From Lysobacter enzymogenes (GTDB taxonomy: Bacteria; Pseudomonadota; Gammaproteobacteria; Xanthomonadales; Xanthomonadaceae): a DNA stretch of 64,000 bases. The stretch is from assembly GCF_017355525.1 (NCBI RefSeq), contig NZ_CP067395.1, positions 4,903,501 to 4,967,500 of the forward strand, written 5' to 3'. Shown here piece after piece: positions 12,572-21,268 of the stretch (positions are counted from its first letter, which is position 1; every line of letters starts with the position of its first letter). Made by a program: the position numbers and the translations under genes. The notes under the pieces were generated by a model. The model ran no database searches, was not told where the DNA came from, and saw only the letters and a list, made by a program, of their open reading frames with translations.

Positions 12572-12658
12572 AAAAAACCCGCGCCTTTTGGGCGCGGGGT
12601 TCAGGTTCTTTCGACCTTCGGGTTGTGTGGTTTTGCTACACGAACCCGTATCCCGCGC
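12572..12658 (-). promoter_or_regulatory. ilv operon transcription attenuator (terminator and antiterminator)
   Basis: On the minus strand, stem CCCGCGCC/GGCGCGGG (12598-12578, 5-nt loop) plus six T (12577-12572) forms an intrinsic terminator ahead of ilvD. The leader ORF contains GCGCGGG (12658-12652) just after its Ile/Leu/Val codons, and this can pair with the 5' arm of the terminator as an antiterminator. Another hairpin (GGGTT-C-GTGT with ACAC-AACCC) lies between them and includes the leader stop codon. A ribosome stalled on Ile/Leu/Val codons leaves GCGCGGG free, so transcription continues. A ribosome reaching the stop covers it, so transcription terminates. Confidence 0.88.
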
Positions 12659-12815
12659 TGGTGAGCGAGGTAATAAGTACGAGCGCAAGAATAATGGTCG
12701 CGATGGCCGGTGCGGCCTTGAGCAGCGTGGCGCGAAGCTTGGCCGCGCGCGCGGATTCGTTCGAGGCCGCGATGGCCTGCGAATTCGTCCGGCGGTGGTT
12801 GCTGCGCTGCGTCAT
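12636..12815 (-). CDS. ilvL: ilv operon leader peptide (attenuation)
   Basis: This 59-codon ORF immediately precedes the attenuator. Its C-terminal third reads AIATIILALVLITSLTSAG, a dense run of Ile, Leu, Val and Thr codons (ATT ATT CTT GCG CTC GTA CTT ATT ACC), while the N-terminal half is unremarkable and polar. It ends with TAG about 38 nt before the terminator stem. There is no Shine-Dalgarno; a TTGACA -35 box at 12852-12847 places the transcription start at or next to the ATG, so it may be read from a leaderless mRNA. Known ilvGMEDA and ilvBN leaders have the same logic. The peptide itself need not have a function. Confidence 0.85.
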   Translation of the reverse strand: MTQRSNHRRTNSQAIAASNESARAAKLRATLLKAAPAIATIILALVLITSLTSAGYGFV

Positions 12816-12823
12816 GGGGTCGA

Positions 12824-12852
12824 GAAGAACATGCCCATTTGGGGCTTGTCAA
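12824..12852 (-). promoter_or_regulatory. Candidate promoter of the ilv operon
   Basis: Minus-strand TTGACA (12852-12847) is a perfect -35. With a 17-nt spacer the -10 would be TTCTTC (12829-12824), which is weak, and transcription would begin within a few nt of the leader ATG at 12815. I am sure of the -35 match, less so of the -10. Confidence 0.5.
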
Positions 12853-13141
12853 TAGTTTCCTGGAAAACCATCGCGAACCGTGGCTGCGGTCGCGGCGAAC
12901 GGTGCATCGGGTAAGCAGGACGCCATCGCCTGCGGCGGCAGTCGCCAGCGTAGGCGGACTGGGCGCGAAAGAGAACTCGCGCGCGGTCTTTAAACGAAAG
13001 GCGATGGCCGGACTCGCTTTCGAACCGCGTAGCACCGAGGACTGCACGCGATTTCCGTTATGCCCGTTCAGCCTCGTTCGACCAGTTGAGGCGAGCGGGT
13101 ACGAAGTCCACCGCACCGGCTCGGATCGATAGGGAGCTCGA
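12853..13141. other. Intergenic region between the ilv promoter and the SH3 protein gene
   Basis: The divergent promoter region between the leftward ilv operon and the rightward SH3 gene. No convincing gene is seen in it. The nearest rightward signal is GGGAG at about 13132-13136, ahead of the ATG at 13142. Confidence 0.5.
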
Positions 13142-13672
13142 ATGGCAAGACGCTCGCAGGGGGCCTTAGGGCTTTGGGTGATCGGAGGCTTGATAGCGAT
13201 CGTGGCGATGTGCCGTCCGCATCAGGATCGAGCCGCACCGCCCGATACCGAGATGCCCCCCGTGGCGGCGGAGGCGCCGGTTGCGACGGAGGTCCTGTAT
13301 GTCGATGCGGCCTCGCTGAACCAACGCGCTTCGCCGCATGGCCCCGTGGTCGGATCGCTGGCCGGCGGTTCGGCGGTCGAAGTGCACGAGCGGCGCGAGG
13401 GGTGGATCCGGGTATCGCGGCCTGGGGAACGCGAACAATGGGTTTCGGCTTCGCATCTGTGCGCTGAAGCAGGTTGCTACCGGACGCGGCAAAGCGGGCG
13501 ATCGACCTCCAAGGCGGCCGCCGGGTCTGCTCGCAGGACGCCCGCCCGTACGTATCGCCACGGCAGCTACGAAGACGGCACGTGTCCGTGCTCGGGCCGC
13601 CGGGTATGCATCGGTCCGCGCGGCGGGCGGTACTGCATTACATCAGGCGGCAACAAGCGCTACGGGGTGTGA
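13142..13672 (+). CDS. Membrane-anchored SH3-like domain protein with Cys-rich GPRGGRY tail
   Basis: The 176-residue product has an N-terminal hydrophobic segment (about 8-23), which may be an anchor or an uncleaved signal. A bacterial SH3 domain follows at about 50-107: VLYVDAASLNQRASPHG, then VVGSLAGGSAVEVHE, then GWIRVS. A basic linker leads to a C-terminal CPCSGRRVCIGPRGGRYCIT motif ending NKRYGV, which resembles the short basic adaptor motif (PBCV_basic_adap) found on diverse proteins. SH3b domains usually bind cell wall peptides. The ATG is preceded by GGGAG. Cell-wall or envelope role inferred; exact function unknown. Confidence 0.75.
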   Translation: MARRSQGALGLWVIGGLIAIVAMCRPHQDRAAPPDTEMPPVAAEAPVATEVLYVDAASLNQRASPHGPVVGSLAGGSAVEVHERREGWIRVSRPGEREQWVSASHLCAEAGCYRTRQSGRSTSKAAAGSARRTPARTYRHGSYEDGTCPCSGRRVCIGPRGGRYCITSGGNKRYGV

Positions 13673-13747
13673 GCACAGCGGACCCGATTCTCGCCCGATT
13701 TTCGCGCTATCGCGGAAAACCGAGCCTTCGAATCGGCATCCGGGCAC

Positions 13748-13781
13748 ATCGCCATCGCCGGCTGCAGCCGACGATGGCGAT
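13748..13781. terminator. Strong hairpin downstream of thrC, no U-tract
   Basis: Ten-bp arms ATCGCCATCG (13748-13757) and CGATGGCGAT (13772-13781) enclose an inner palindrome CGGCTGCAGCCG. It lies between the convergent SH3 gene and thrC. There is no T-run on either side, so termination is plausible but unproven. Confidence 0.4.
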
Positions 13782-13789
13782 ACAGGACG

Positions 13790-15118
13790 TCACGGCAGGG
13801 CGGCTGTATGCATACGGTGCTCGTCGACGGCGGTTCGCAGCAAGCGTTCGCGCAACACCGCATAGTCCGCCGGCATCGCTTCTGCCGACGCCGGTCGCGC
13901 CAGCGATTCGGCCAGCGCCGGGGGCGGCGGCACCGCGTGCCCGACCAGCGGCTCGACGATGCTGTCGAACTTGGACGGATGCGCGGTGGCGGCGACCGCC
14001 CACGGCCGCTCGTCGCCGTGCGCGCGCAACGACTCCAGCACGCGCAAGCCGGTCGCGGTATGCGGGCAGGGGACGATTCCGTAGCGCCCGGGTGCGGCGC
14101 GCAAGGTCTCGACGATGGTCGCGTCGTCCACGCCTTCGGCGCGGATCGCCGCGCGCAGCTCGGCGTCGTCGCGGTGCCAGTGGCGCAAGCGCTCGAAGTT
14201 GCTGGGCGCGCCGACGTCCATCGCATTGGCCAGGGTCGCGCGGGTCGGCTGAGGGGCGTAGTCGGCGCCGCCGAAGTAACGCGGCAAGGTGTCGTTGGCG
14301 TTCGTCGCCAGGCGCAGTTCGCCGACCGGCGCGCCCATGCGCTTGGCCACCAGCGCGGCGCAGGCATTGCCGAGGTTGCCGGTGGGGACGATGAAGTTCA
14401 GCGGCTCGCCGTGGCCGGCGTAGTACTGCGCGGCGGCATGCGCGTAGTACGCCGCCTGCGGCAGCAGCCGGCCGAGGCTGATGCTGTTGGCCGAACTCAG
14501 CGGCACCTGCGCGCGCAGCGCCTCGTCGCCGAGCGCCTGCTTGGCCAGACGCTGGCAGGCGTCGAAATCGCCGTCCACGCGCAGCGCCTGCACGTTGTCG
14601 CCCCAGCAGCCCAGGCCGTGGGCCTGGCGCGGGGAGACGCGGCCGTCGGGATACAGGATCAGCACGCGGAATCCGGTCCGGCGATGGAACGCGCTGGCGA
14701 CCGCGGCGCCGGTGTCGCCGGAGGTGGCGACGACGATCGTGGTGTCGGCCGCATCGGGCGCGCGCAATCCGGCCAGCGCGGCGGCGAGGAAACGCGCGGC
14801 GTAGTCCTTGAACGCGGCGGTGGGGCCGTGGAACAGCTCCAGCAGCCAGCTGTCGGGCGGGTTCAGCGCGCGCAGCGGCGCGTCGAACGAGAACGCCTGC
14901 GCGCAGATCGCGCCGAGGCGTTCGCGCAGCGCCGACTCAGCGAAATAGGGGGCGAGCAACGCGTGCGCGGTTTCGGGCAGCGACAGCGCGGCCAGCGGCC
15001 GGGTCAACGGCGGGATCGTGGCGGGAACGTAGAGACCGCCGTCGGGCGCGAGGCCGGCGGCGAGCGCGGCGTCGATCGGCGTGGGCGCGGTCTGGCCGCG
15101 CGTGCTGAGGAAGTTCAT
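13790..15118 (-). CDS. thrC: Threonine synthase
   Basis: ThrC converts O-phosphohomoserine to threonine with PLP. The 442-residue product begins MNFLSTRGQ, as ThrC proteins do, and has the PLP lysine in GPTAAFKDYAARF (K104), ATSGDTGAAV, and the phosphate-binding PTGNLGNACAA. It is the last gene of the thr operon, 64 bp after thrB, and is followed by a hairpin. Confidence 0.96.
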   Translation of the reverse strand: MNFLSTRGQTAPTPIDAALAAGLAPDGGLYVPATIPPLTRPLAALSLPETAHALLAPYFAESALRERLGAICAQAFSFDAPLRALNPPDSWLLELFHGPTAAFKDYAARFLAAALAGLRAPDAADTTIVVATSGDTGAAVASAFHRRTGFRVLILYPDGRVSPRQAHGLGCWGDNVQALRVDGDFDACQRLAKQALGDEALRAQVPLSSANSISLGRLLPQAAYYAHAAAQYYAGHGEPLNFIVPTGNLGNACAALVAKRMGAPVGELRLATNANDTLPRYFGGADYAPQPTRATLANAMDVGAPSNFERLRHWHRDDAELRAAIRAEGVDDATIVETLRAAPGRYGIVPCPHTATGLRVLESLRAHGDERPWAVAATAHPSKFDSIVEPLVGHAVPPPPALAESLARPASAEAMPADYAVLRERLLRTAVDEHRMHTAALP

Positions 15119-15182
15119 GCGGAGTCCGGTTGGGCGAGGCGGTGTGCGCAGTACGTATCGTCGCTTTGGTGCGGGCGCGGAC

Positions 15183-16175
15183 TCAGTCGAGTACCTCCGC
15201 GCGCGGCCCGGCCACCGGGGTGACGTAGGCGCGCGAATCGAAACCGGCGTCGGCGAAGGCCTGGCGCATCGCCGGCGCGGCCGCGGCGGCGTCGGCGCGC
15301 GAGGCGAACCAGGCGAAGCAGCTCGGTCCGGCGCCGGAAATGCTGGCGCCGAGCGCGGCGTGTTCCAGCGCCGCGGCCTTGACCGCGGCGAAGCCGGGGA
15401 TCAGCGGCGCGCGCCGCGGTTCCACCAGCAGGTCGACCAGCCCTTCGCGCAACAGGCCGGCGTCGCCGCGCTGCAGGCCGGTCAGGAACAGCGCCAGATG
15501 CGCGCTCTGCTTGACCACCTGCGCCAGCGGATACGGATCGGCCAGCACCGCGCGCGCGCGCCGGGTTTCCAGCACCTGGTCGGGATGCACCACCACCGCG
15601 TACAACCAGTCCGGCGCGGCCAGCGGAATCATCCGCGTCGAGGTCGCCATGACCACGCCGCCGAGCAGCATCGGCGCGACGTTGTCGCCATGGCGGCTGC
15701 CGCTGGACACCGATTCGCCGTCGAGCGCGAACTCGTACAAGGCCTCGCGCGACAGCGGCCGCGCCAGCACCGCGTTGGCCGCGACCAAGGCGGCGACGCA
15801 AGAAGCGGCCGAACCGCCGAGCCCCGAGCCGAGCGGAATGCCCTTGTCCAGTTCCAGTTCGAAGCCGTGTTCCAGCCCGAGCCTGTCGCGCAGCGAAATC
15901 AGCGCCTTCCCGGCGGTATTGCGCGCGGCCTCCAGCGGCAGCGCGTCGGCGCCGGGCACCGCGCCGCGGATCGCGCGGATGCGCACGATCGGTTCGTCGA
16001 TGCGCCGCACCGTGGCGACATCGCGCACGCCTTCGATCGAATGGCCGAGCACATCGAAGCCCACGCCGATGTTGCCGACGCTGCCGGGCGCGAACGCGCG
16101 CGCCTGCGGCGCGGGTGCGTGCGGCGCGGGCGTCGCGTCGGCCGCGTCGTCGGCGGAAGGAAGGGCAGCGCTCAT
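15183..16175 (-). CDS. thrB: Homoserine kinase (GHMP family)
   Basis: ThrB phosphorylates homoserine. The 330-residue product has the GHMP ATP loop [12 protein letters not shown] (about 112-123), the N-terminal [16 protein letters not shown] and the C-terminal [14 protein letters not shown]. The N-terminus carries about 28 extra Ala/Pro/Asp-rich residues. Its ATG (16173-16175) overlaps the thrA stop as ATGA, implying coupled translation. Confidence 0.96.
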   Translation of the reverse strand: MSAALPSADDAADATPAPHAPAPQARAFAPGSVGNIGVGFDVLGHSIEGVRDVATVRRIDEPIVRIRAIRGAVPGADALPLEAARNTAGKALISLRDRLGLEHGFELELDKGIPLGSGLGGSAASCVAALVAANAVLARPLSREALYEFALDGESVSSGSRHGDNVAPMLLGGVVMATSTRMIPLAAPDWLYAVVVHPDQVLETRRARAVLADPYPLAQVVKQSAHLALFLTGLQRGDAGLLREGLVDLLVEPRRAPLIPGFAAVKAAALEHAALGASISGAGPSCFAWFASRADAAAAAPAMRQAFADAGFDSRAYVTPVAGPRAEVLD

Positions 16176-18730
16176 GCACGGGCTCCGAGGGTCTGGGCGA
16201 TGGTCAGCAGGTCGCCGAACACGCCGGCGGCGGTGACGTCCGGGCCGGCGCCCGGGCCTTGCACCACCAGCGGATTATCGGCGTAACGGCGCGTGCGGAA
16301 CTGGATCAGGTTGTCGGTGAGCGCGCCGTGCAAGGCCGCATGGCCAGGCTGTGGCGTGACCACGCCGACGCTGGCGCGGCCGTCGCGGTCGAGGCGGGCG
16401 AGGTAGCGCAGGCTCAGCCCGGCCTCGCGCGCGGCGTCGAAACGCTGCTGCAACGGCGCGTCGAGTTCGTCCAGGCGCTGGAAGAACTCGTCCTTGGAGA
16501 CCTCGCGCAGTTGCTCGGGCACCAGGCTCTCGACCTCGATCTGCTCCAGCGACAGCGGCCGCCCGGCTTCGCGCGCCAGGATCACCAGCTTGCGCGCGAC
16601 GTCGGTGCCGGACAGGTCGTCGCGCGGGTCGGGCTCGGTGTAGCCCAGTTCGTGCGCCTCGCGCACCAGCTGCGAAAACGGGGTGCGGCCGTCGTAACGG
16701 TTGAACAGCCACGCCAGCGTGCCCGACAGGATGCCTTCGACTTCGGTCAGCTCGTCGCCGGTGTCGAGCAGCGAGCGCAGGGTCTGGATCACCGGCAGGC
16801 CGGCGCCGACGGTGGCTTCGTAGCGGAACTGGCCGCCGTGGCGGGCGGCGTCGCGGATGGCTTCGTAACGCTCCAGCGGGCCGGCGCCGGCGTGTTTGCT
16901 CGGCGTTACCACGTGGATGCCGGCGGCGAGCCATTCGGGATAGCGCGCGGCGACCGCTTCGGAGCCGCTGCAATCGACGATCAGCGCGTGCGGGATGTGC
17001 TCGGCGCGCACGTGTGCGGCGAAGCGCTCCAGGTCCAGCGGTTCGGAGTCGGCGTCGAGCGCGTGCGCGTCGAACGCCAGCGCGCGCGGCGCCAGATGCA
17101 TGCGCCGGCTGTCGGCCAGCGCGCGCAGGCGCAGGTCCAGGCGGTGCTGCGGACGGGTTTCGCGCTGGAAGCGCGGCTGCGCGGCGGCCAGCTGCGCGAG
17201 CAGGGCGCGGCCGACCTTGCCGGGGCCGATCACGCCGATCGAAATGCACTGCGGCGACAGCCAGAACGCCGAATGCGCAGCGCGCAAGGCGCGGGTAGCG
17301 TCGCGCGCGGCGATCGCCACGGAGATGTTGCGCTCGCCCGCGCCCTGGGCGATCGCGCGCAGATTGATCCGCGCCTTGGCCAGGCCGTCGAACAAGCGCG
17401 CGGCCACGCCGGGCTGACCGACCATGCCGTCGCCGACCGCGGCCAACACGCAGATGTCTTGGGTCAGTTGCACGTGCTGGGCCTGGCCGTCGGCCATCGC
17501 GCCGGCGAATGCGGCGATGACCGTTTTGCGGCCGCGCTCGGCCTGATCTGCGCGCACCACGCAGCAGATCGAATGTTCGGAAGAACCCTGCGAAATCATG
17601 ATGACCGACACGCCGGCGGCGCTGAGCGCGCCGAACAGCCGCTCGGCCGCGCCGGGTACGCCGACCATGCCGTTGCCGACCAGTTCCAGCACCGCCAGGT
17701 CGTGGACCAGGCTCAGGCCTTTGACCGGCGTGTCGCCGGGCTGCGCGCTCGGGCTGATCAGGGTGCCGTGCGCCTGCGGGTTGCGGGTGTTGCGGATGCG
17801 CAGCGGAATGCCGCGTTTCTGCACCGGCGCCATCGTCTGCGGGTGCAGCACCTTGGCGCCGAAATACGCCAGTTCGCAGGCCTCGGCGTACGACATCGAC
17901 GGCAGGCAGACCGCATCGGGCACCAGCCGCGGATCGGCCGAGAGCACGCCGTCGACGTCGGTCCAGATGGTCAGCGCGTCGGCGTCGAACAGGTTGGCGA
18001 AGATGCCGGCGGAGTAATCGCTGCCGTTGCGGCCCAGGGTCACCGCGTGGCCGTATTCGTCGCGCGCGATGAAGCCGGTGACCACCACGTTGGCGGCGCG
18101 GTGGCGTTCGCGCCATTCGGCCAGATTCTTGCGGCTGAGCTGCCAGTTCACCGCCATGCCCATTTCGCTGGCGTGCGCGACCAGCACGTCGCGCGCGTCC
18201 AGCCGCGCCCAGCCCGCGGCGTCGCCGCCGAGCGCAGCATGCAGCAGGTACGAGGACCAGACCTCGCCCAGGCCGGCCACCACCTGCGGGGTTTTTTCGT
18301 CGCGCGAATGCATTTTTTCGAGCATCTCGCGCAGCTGCACGAACTCGGCCTCGAGCGCTTCCAGCACGCCGTGGCGGCGGTGCGGGTCGAGCGACTGCGC
18401 GGCGTCGAGGTGGCGTTCGCGCAGCGCGCTCCAGCCCGGCTTCCAGTCGCGGCCGCGTTCCTGCGCGTTGACCAGACCCACCAGCGCGTCGGTCACGCCC
18501 TGCATCGCCGAGACCACGGCGATGCGTTCGCGCGCGCCGTCGTCGAGCAGGCCTACCGCTACCCGGTAGCGGTCGGCATCGGCGAGGCTGCTGCCGCCGA
18601 ACTTGTGCGCGTGGCGCGTCGGAGAGAACGCGGACGCATTTGCGGCGGCATCCTCGGCGGCAAGGTGATCTTCGACCGCGGCCGCTTCGGGCTGGGCGTC
18701 GAGAGCGGTTTGGGGTGGGGCGGACGACAT
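16172..18730 (-). CDS. thrA: Bifunctional aspartate kinase / homoserine dehydrogenase I
   Basis: This 852-residue fusion carries the first and third steps from aspartate to threonine. The aspartokinase domain begins [14 protein letters not shown] (about 42-55), central ACT repeats (for example [18 protein letters not shown] and [18 protein letters not shown]) provide threonine feedback, and the homoserine dehydrogenase domain begins [15 protein letters not shown] near residue 500. SGTLAWLF and the [13 protein letters not shown] substrate loop are present. About 30 extra N-terminal residues account for the difference from E. coli ThrA (820). It follows a thr leader and attenuator and overlaps thrB. 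Confidence 0.97.
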   Translation of the reverse strand: MSSAPPQTALDAQPEAAAVEDHLAAEDAAANASAFSPTRHAHKFGGSSLADADRYRVAVGLLDDGARERIAVVSAMQGVTDALVGLVNAQERGRDWKPGWSALRERHLDAAQSLDPHRRHGVLEALEAEFVQLREMLEKMHSRDEKTPQVVAGLGEVWSSYLLHAALGGDAAGWARLDARDVLVAHASEMGMAVNWQLSRKNLAEWRERHRAANVVVTGFIARDEYGHAVTLGRNGSDYSAGIFANLFDADALTIWTDVDGVLSADPRLVPDAVCLPSMSYAEACELAYFGAKVLHPQTMAPVQKRGIPLRIRNTRNPQAHGTLISPSAQPGDTPVKGLSLVHDLAVLELVGNGMVGVPGAAERLFGALSAAGVSVIMISQGSSEHSICCVVRADQAERGRKTVIAAFAGAMADGQAQHVQLTQDICVLAAVGDGMVGQPGVAARLFDGLAKARINLRAIAQGAGERNISVAIAARDATRALRAAHSAFWLSPQCISIGVIGPGKVGRALLAQLAAAQPRFQRETRPQHRLDLRLRALADSRRMHLAPRALAFDAHALDADSEPLDLERFAAHVRAEHIPHALIVDCSGSEAVAARYPEWLAAGIHVVTPSKHAGAGPLERYEAIRDAARHGGQFRYEATVGAGLPVIQTLRSLLDTGDELTEVEGILSGTLAWLFNRYDGRTPFSQLVREAHELGYTEPDPRDDLSGTDVARKLVILAREAGRPLSLEQIEVESLVPEQLREVSKDEFFQRLDELDAPLQQRFDAAREAGLSLRYLARLDRDGRASVGVVTPQPGHAALHGALTDNLIQFRTRRYADNPLVVQGPGAGPDVTAAGVFGDLLTIAQTLGARA

Positions 18731-18783
18731 GGCAGGCTCCTGATGGGGGAGCTCCGCGGGTCCGTCAGGGTGAGGCCGTCGGC

Positions 18784-18843
18784 CCGCACCCTGGTCGGGT
18801 GCGGAGCGGCGTGTGGTTCAGCTGGACACGCCCGTCCGCACCC
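18784..18843 (-). promoter_or_regulatory. thr operon attenuator (mutually exclusive hairpins)
   Basis: On the minus strand GGGTGCGG occurs inside the leader ORF (18843-18836), its complement CCGCACCC follows (18804-18797), and a second GGGTGCGG (18791-18784) completes a tight 8-bp hairpin with a 5-nt loop. The complement can pair with either copy but not both. A ribosome stalled on the upstream Thr codons would leave the first copy free to pair, preventing the downstream hairpin. Unlike the ilv terminator there is no U-tract after the stem, so how termination occurs is open. Confidence 0.75.
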
Positions 18844-18955
18844 TGGAAAGAGTGGTACCGGTACCGGTGGTGGTAATCGACATCGCCGCTACGACGCGTA
18901 CCGCGCCGAGCGGCGAGGTCGAGACGGAGCGGGCGATGGCGAGGGCGGCGTGCAT
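18818..18955 (-). CDS. thrL: thr operon leader peptide (attenuation)
   Basis: A 45-codon ORF ending 87 nt before thrA. Residues 25-36 read MSITTTGTGTTL: six Thr and one Ile in twelve residues (codons ATT ACC ACC ACC GGT ACC GGT ACC ACT), the signature of a threonine-sensing leader like E. coli thrL. The first ATG (18955) lacks a Shine-Dalgarno but sits 7 nt after a -10-like box, which suggests a leaderless mRNA. An internal ATG at 18883 would give a 21-residue version. The stalling codons precede the GGGTGCGG antiterminator segment. Confidence 0.82.
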   Translation of the reverse strand: MHAALAIARSVSTSPLGAVRVVAAMSITTTGTGTTLSRVRTGVSS

Positions 18956-18962
18956 GGGCTTA

Positions 18963-18992
18963 GCAATACCGTGCCGTTGTGCGGCGCGTCAA
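18963..18992 (-). promoter_or_regulatory. Candidate thr operon promoter
   Basis: Minus strand TTGACG (18992-18987), an 18-nt spacer, then TATTGC (18968-18963). Transcription would begin at about the leader ATG (18955). The layout matches the ilv promoter. Confidence 0.5.
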
Positions 18993-19099
18993 GAGGCAGC
19001 GCGAAAAAACTTGCGCGCGGCGCAAAGCCTGTGACGGCGAGGGTTTGCGGTCGCGCCGGCAGCGGCGACGCGCGCCGCCGCGATGGTTTCCGCGGTTAC

Positions 19100-19675
19100 T
19101 TATTTGGGCCGGCCGTACTGCACGGTGATCGTCGCGTGGCCGAGCGCGTCGGCGCGGGCCATGAACCCGCCCAGCGCGGCCTTGGTGTTGGCGTCGAGCC
19201 TGAGCTTGTCGCTCTTGAGCGCCCACACCGTGAATTCGTAGCGGTGTGGCTTGCCCGGCGGCGGGCAGGGGCCGCTGTAGCCGGCCGCGCCGAAGTCGTT
19301 GCGCAGTTGCAGCGCGCCGGCCGGCGGCTTGGCGCCGCGTTCCAGCGCGGTGGTGGCGGCTGGCAGGTTGACCACCGCCCAGTGCCACCAGCCGTTGCCG
19401 GTGGGCGCGTCGGGGTCGAACACGGTCACCGCGAAGCTGCGCGTGCCGGCCGGCGGGTTCTTCCATTCCAGCGCCGGCGAAACGTTGCCGCCGTTGCAGG
19501 CCGGCAGCAGGTGCAGGCCCGGCACGGTGTCGCCTTCGTGCAGGTCGGCGCTTTGCAGGACGAATTCGTCGGCCTGGGCGAACGCGCTCAGCGACAGCCC
19601 GGCGGCCAGCAGCGCGGCGGACGCGGCCCGGCGGATGCGCGGGAACGAGGCGGAAAACATCGGGAAACGGAACAT
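19100..19675 (-). CDS. Secreted PEBP / YbhB-YbcL family protein
   Basis: The 191-residue product has a signal peptide (cleavage likely after AFAQA, about residue 35) and the phosphatidylethanolamine-binding fold. Anion-site motifs are visible: SPALEWKNPPAGTRSFAV followed by DPDAPTG, then WWHWAVVNLPA and GYSGPCPPPGKPHRY. The bacterial family binds small anionic ligands; its physiological role is not established. The ATG at 19675 has GGAG 10-13 nt upstream; an in-frame ATG 15 nt further in is possible. The likely location is periplasmic. Confidence 0.88.
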   Translation of the reverse strand: MFRFPMFSASFPRIRRAASAALLAAGLSLSAFAQADEFVLQSADLHEGDTVPGLHLLPACNGGNVSPALEWKNPPAGTRSFAVTVFDPDAPTGNGWWHWAVVNLPAATTALERGAKPPAGALQLRNDFGAAGYSGPCPPPGKPHRYEFTVWALKSDKLRLDANTKAALGGFMARADALGHATITVQYGRPK

Positions 19676-20109
19676 GCGCGGCGGCTCTCCTTGGCGTGCG
19701 GAGCGCCAGTGTCGCAGATGCGCCGCGCACGGCGCAGCGACGCGCGGCAATGCAGCAAAAGCGCAGCAAGCCGCTGTCGACTTGCGCGCAATGTGTGCGC
19801 TGCTCCCATTTGCGTTCATGCTCGCCGCGCCGCTTTGCGACGCGATCGCGCGCGCGGTGTGAACCGCATTGAGGAATGGCCGTGCGCCGGCGCATGTGCG
19901 GCGCCGATTTGAACTGCGTCGCACGACAGCGTCGGCGGCCGCGGTCAGAGTCCGCCGGCTCGCGACATACGGACAGGCGATCGCGAGCGTTCCGACGATG
20001 ACGAACGGTCGTGCGTACCGACGTCGCGCGGTTCCGGTTTCGCGCAGTTGCGACTGCGCGGCCGCGGCGCCGTCCACCACTCTTCAAACGTCTTTCTCGG
20101 GAGCAGACC
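19676..20109. other. Divergent intergenic region, PEBP gene / beta-lytic protease gene
   Basis: No gene is recognised in these 434 bp. It should contain the promoters of both neighbours. Only the GGGAG ribosome site just before 20110 stands out. Confidence 0.5.
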
Positions 20110-21243
20110 ATGAAGAAGATCGCAAAAGCGGGACTCGGGCTGGCGCTGGCATGCGCGCTGGTAACGATCGGCGGCACGGCCAGCGCGCAGGGCCGCGGCC
20201 TCAGCGGCGAGGACCTGGTGTATTCCTACGACGAGATGTTCGACTTCGACATCGACGCGTATCTGGCCAAGCATGCGCCGCACCTGCGCAAGCATTCGGA
20301 GGAGATCTCGCACTGGGCCGGCTACAGCGGCATCAGCCCGAAGGTGCTGATCGCGTTGATGGAACAGCAGAGCGGCGCGATCAGCGCCAAGCGCGCGCCG
20401 GCGCGTCCGTTCGGCAAGCTCGCCCGCGCCGACGGCTTCGGCGCGCAGACCCGCGAAGTGGCGCTGGCGCTGCGCGAATCGCTGTACGAGCGCGATGCCG
20501 ACGGCGCCAAGGGCCCGGTGACGCTGGCCCGCGCCAACCCGTTGCAGGCGCTGTTCCAGCGCTCCGGCGACAACGAGCCGGCGGCCGCGCTGCGCGGCGA
20601 CGGTGAGTTCCAGTTGGTCTACGGCCGTCTGTTCAACGAGGCGCGCCAGGCCAAGGCGCCGTCGGACCGCTTCGCCAAGGCCGGTCCGGACGTGCAGCCG
20701 CTGTCGCCGAACGGCCTGTTGCAGTTCCCGTTCCCGCGCGGCGCGCGCTGGCATGTCGGCGGCGCGCACACCAACACCGGTTCGGGCAACTACCCGATGT
20801 CCTCGCTCGACATGTCGCTCGGCGGCGGTTGGGGCAGCAACCAGAACAACGTCTGGGTGTCGGCGTCGGCGGCGGGCTCGTTCAAGCGCCATTCCTCGTG
20901 CTTCGCCGAGATCGTGCACACCGGCGGCTGGTCGACGACCTACTACCACCTGATGAACATCCAGTACAACACCGGCGCCAACGTGGCTATGAACACCGCC
21001 ATCGCCAATCCGGCCAATACCCAGGCGCAGGCGCTGTGCAACGGCGGCAGCTCGACCGGCCCGCACGAGCATTGGTCGCTGAAGCAGAACGGCAGCTTCT
21101 ACCACCTCAACGGCACGTACCTGTCGGGCTATCGCATCACCGCGACCGGCAGCAGCTACGACACCAATTGCAGCCGGTTCTATCTGACCAAGGGCGGGCA
21201 GAACTACTGCTACGGCTACTACACCAACCCCGGTCCGAACTGA
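20110..21243 (+). CDS. blp: Beta-lytic metalloendopeptidase precursor (M23A)
   Basis: This is a secreted zinc endopeptidase that cuts peptidoglycan cross-bridges and lyses other bacteria. The 377-residue precursor has a signal peptide (1-27, ending TASAQ), a propeptide to about 198, and a mature enzyme starting SPNGLLQFPFPRGA at 199 (179 residues). M23 zinc ligands are visible in the mature part: H22 and D36 (HTNTGSGNYPMSSLD), and H123 of GPHEHW with H121 adjacent; YYHLMN supplies another catalytic His. Four Cys in the mature part (CFAEI, ALCNGG, TNCSRF, NYCYGY) can form two disulfides. The start is supported by GGGAG upstream and the MKK signal. It matches the classical Lysobacter/Achromobacter lyticus enzyme as I remember it. 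Confidence 0.95.
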   Translation: MKKIAKAGLGLALACALVTIGGTASAQGRGLSGEDLVYSYDEMFDFDIDAYLAKHAPHLRKHSEEISHWAGYSGISPKVLIALMEQQSGAISAKRAPARPFGKLARADGFGAQTREVALALRESLYERDADGAKGPVTLARANPLQALFQRSGDNEPAAALRGDGEFQLVYGRLFNEARQAKAPSDRFAKAGPDVQPLSPNGLLQFPFPRGARWHVGGAHTNTGSGNYPMSSLDMSLGGGWGSNQNNVWVSASAAGSFKRHSSCFAEIVHTGGWSTTYYHLMNIQYNTGANVAMNTAIANPANTQAQALCNGGSSTGPHEHWSLKQNGSFYHLNGTYLSGYRITATGSSYDTNCSRFYLTKGGQNYCYGYYTNPGPN

Positions 21244-21268
21244 GTTCTCTGGCGGCAGGTCCGCGCCT

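Noticed and set aside
12601..13116. 171-codon minus-strand frame over the ilv leader
   Set aside because: Different frame from the Ile/Leu/Val-rich leader peptide; translation shows no family features and would run into the attenuator.
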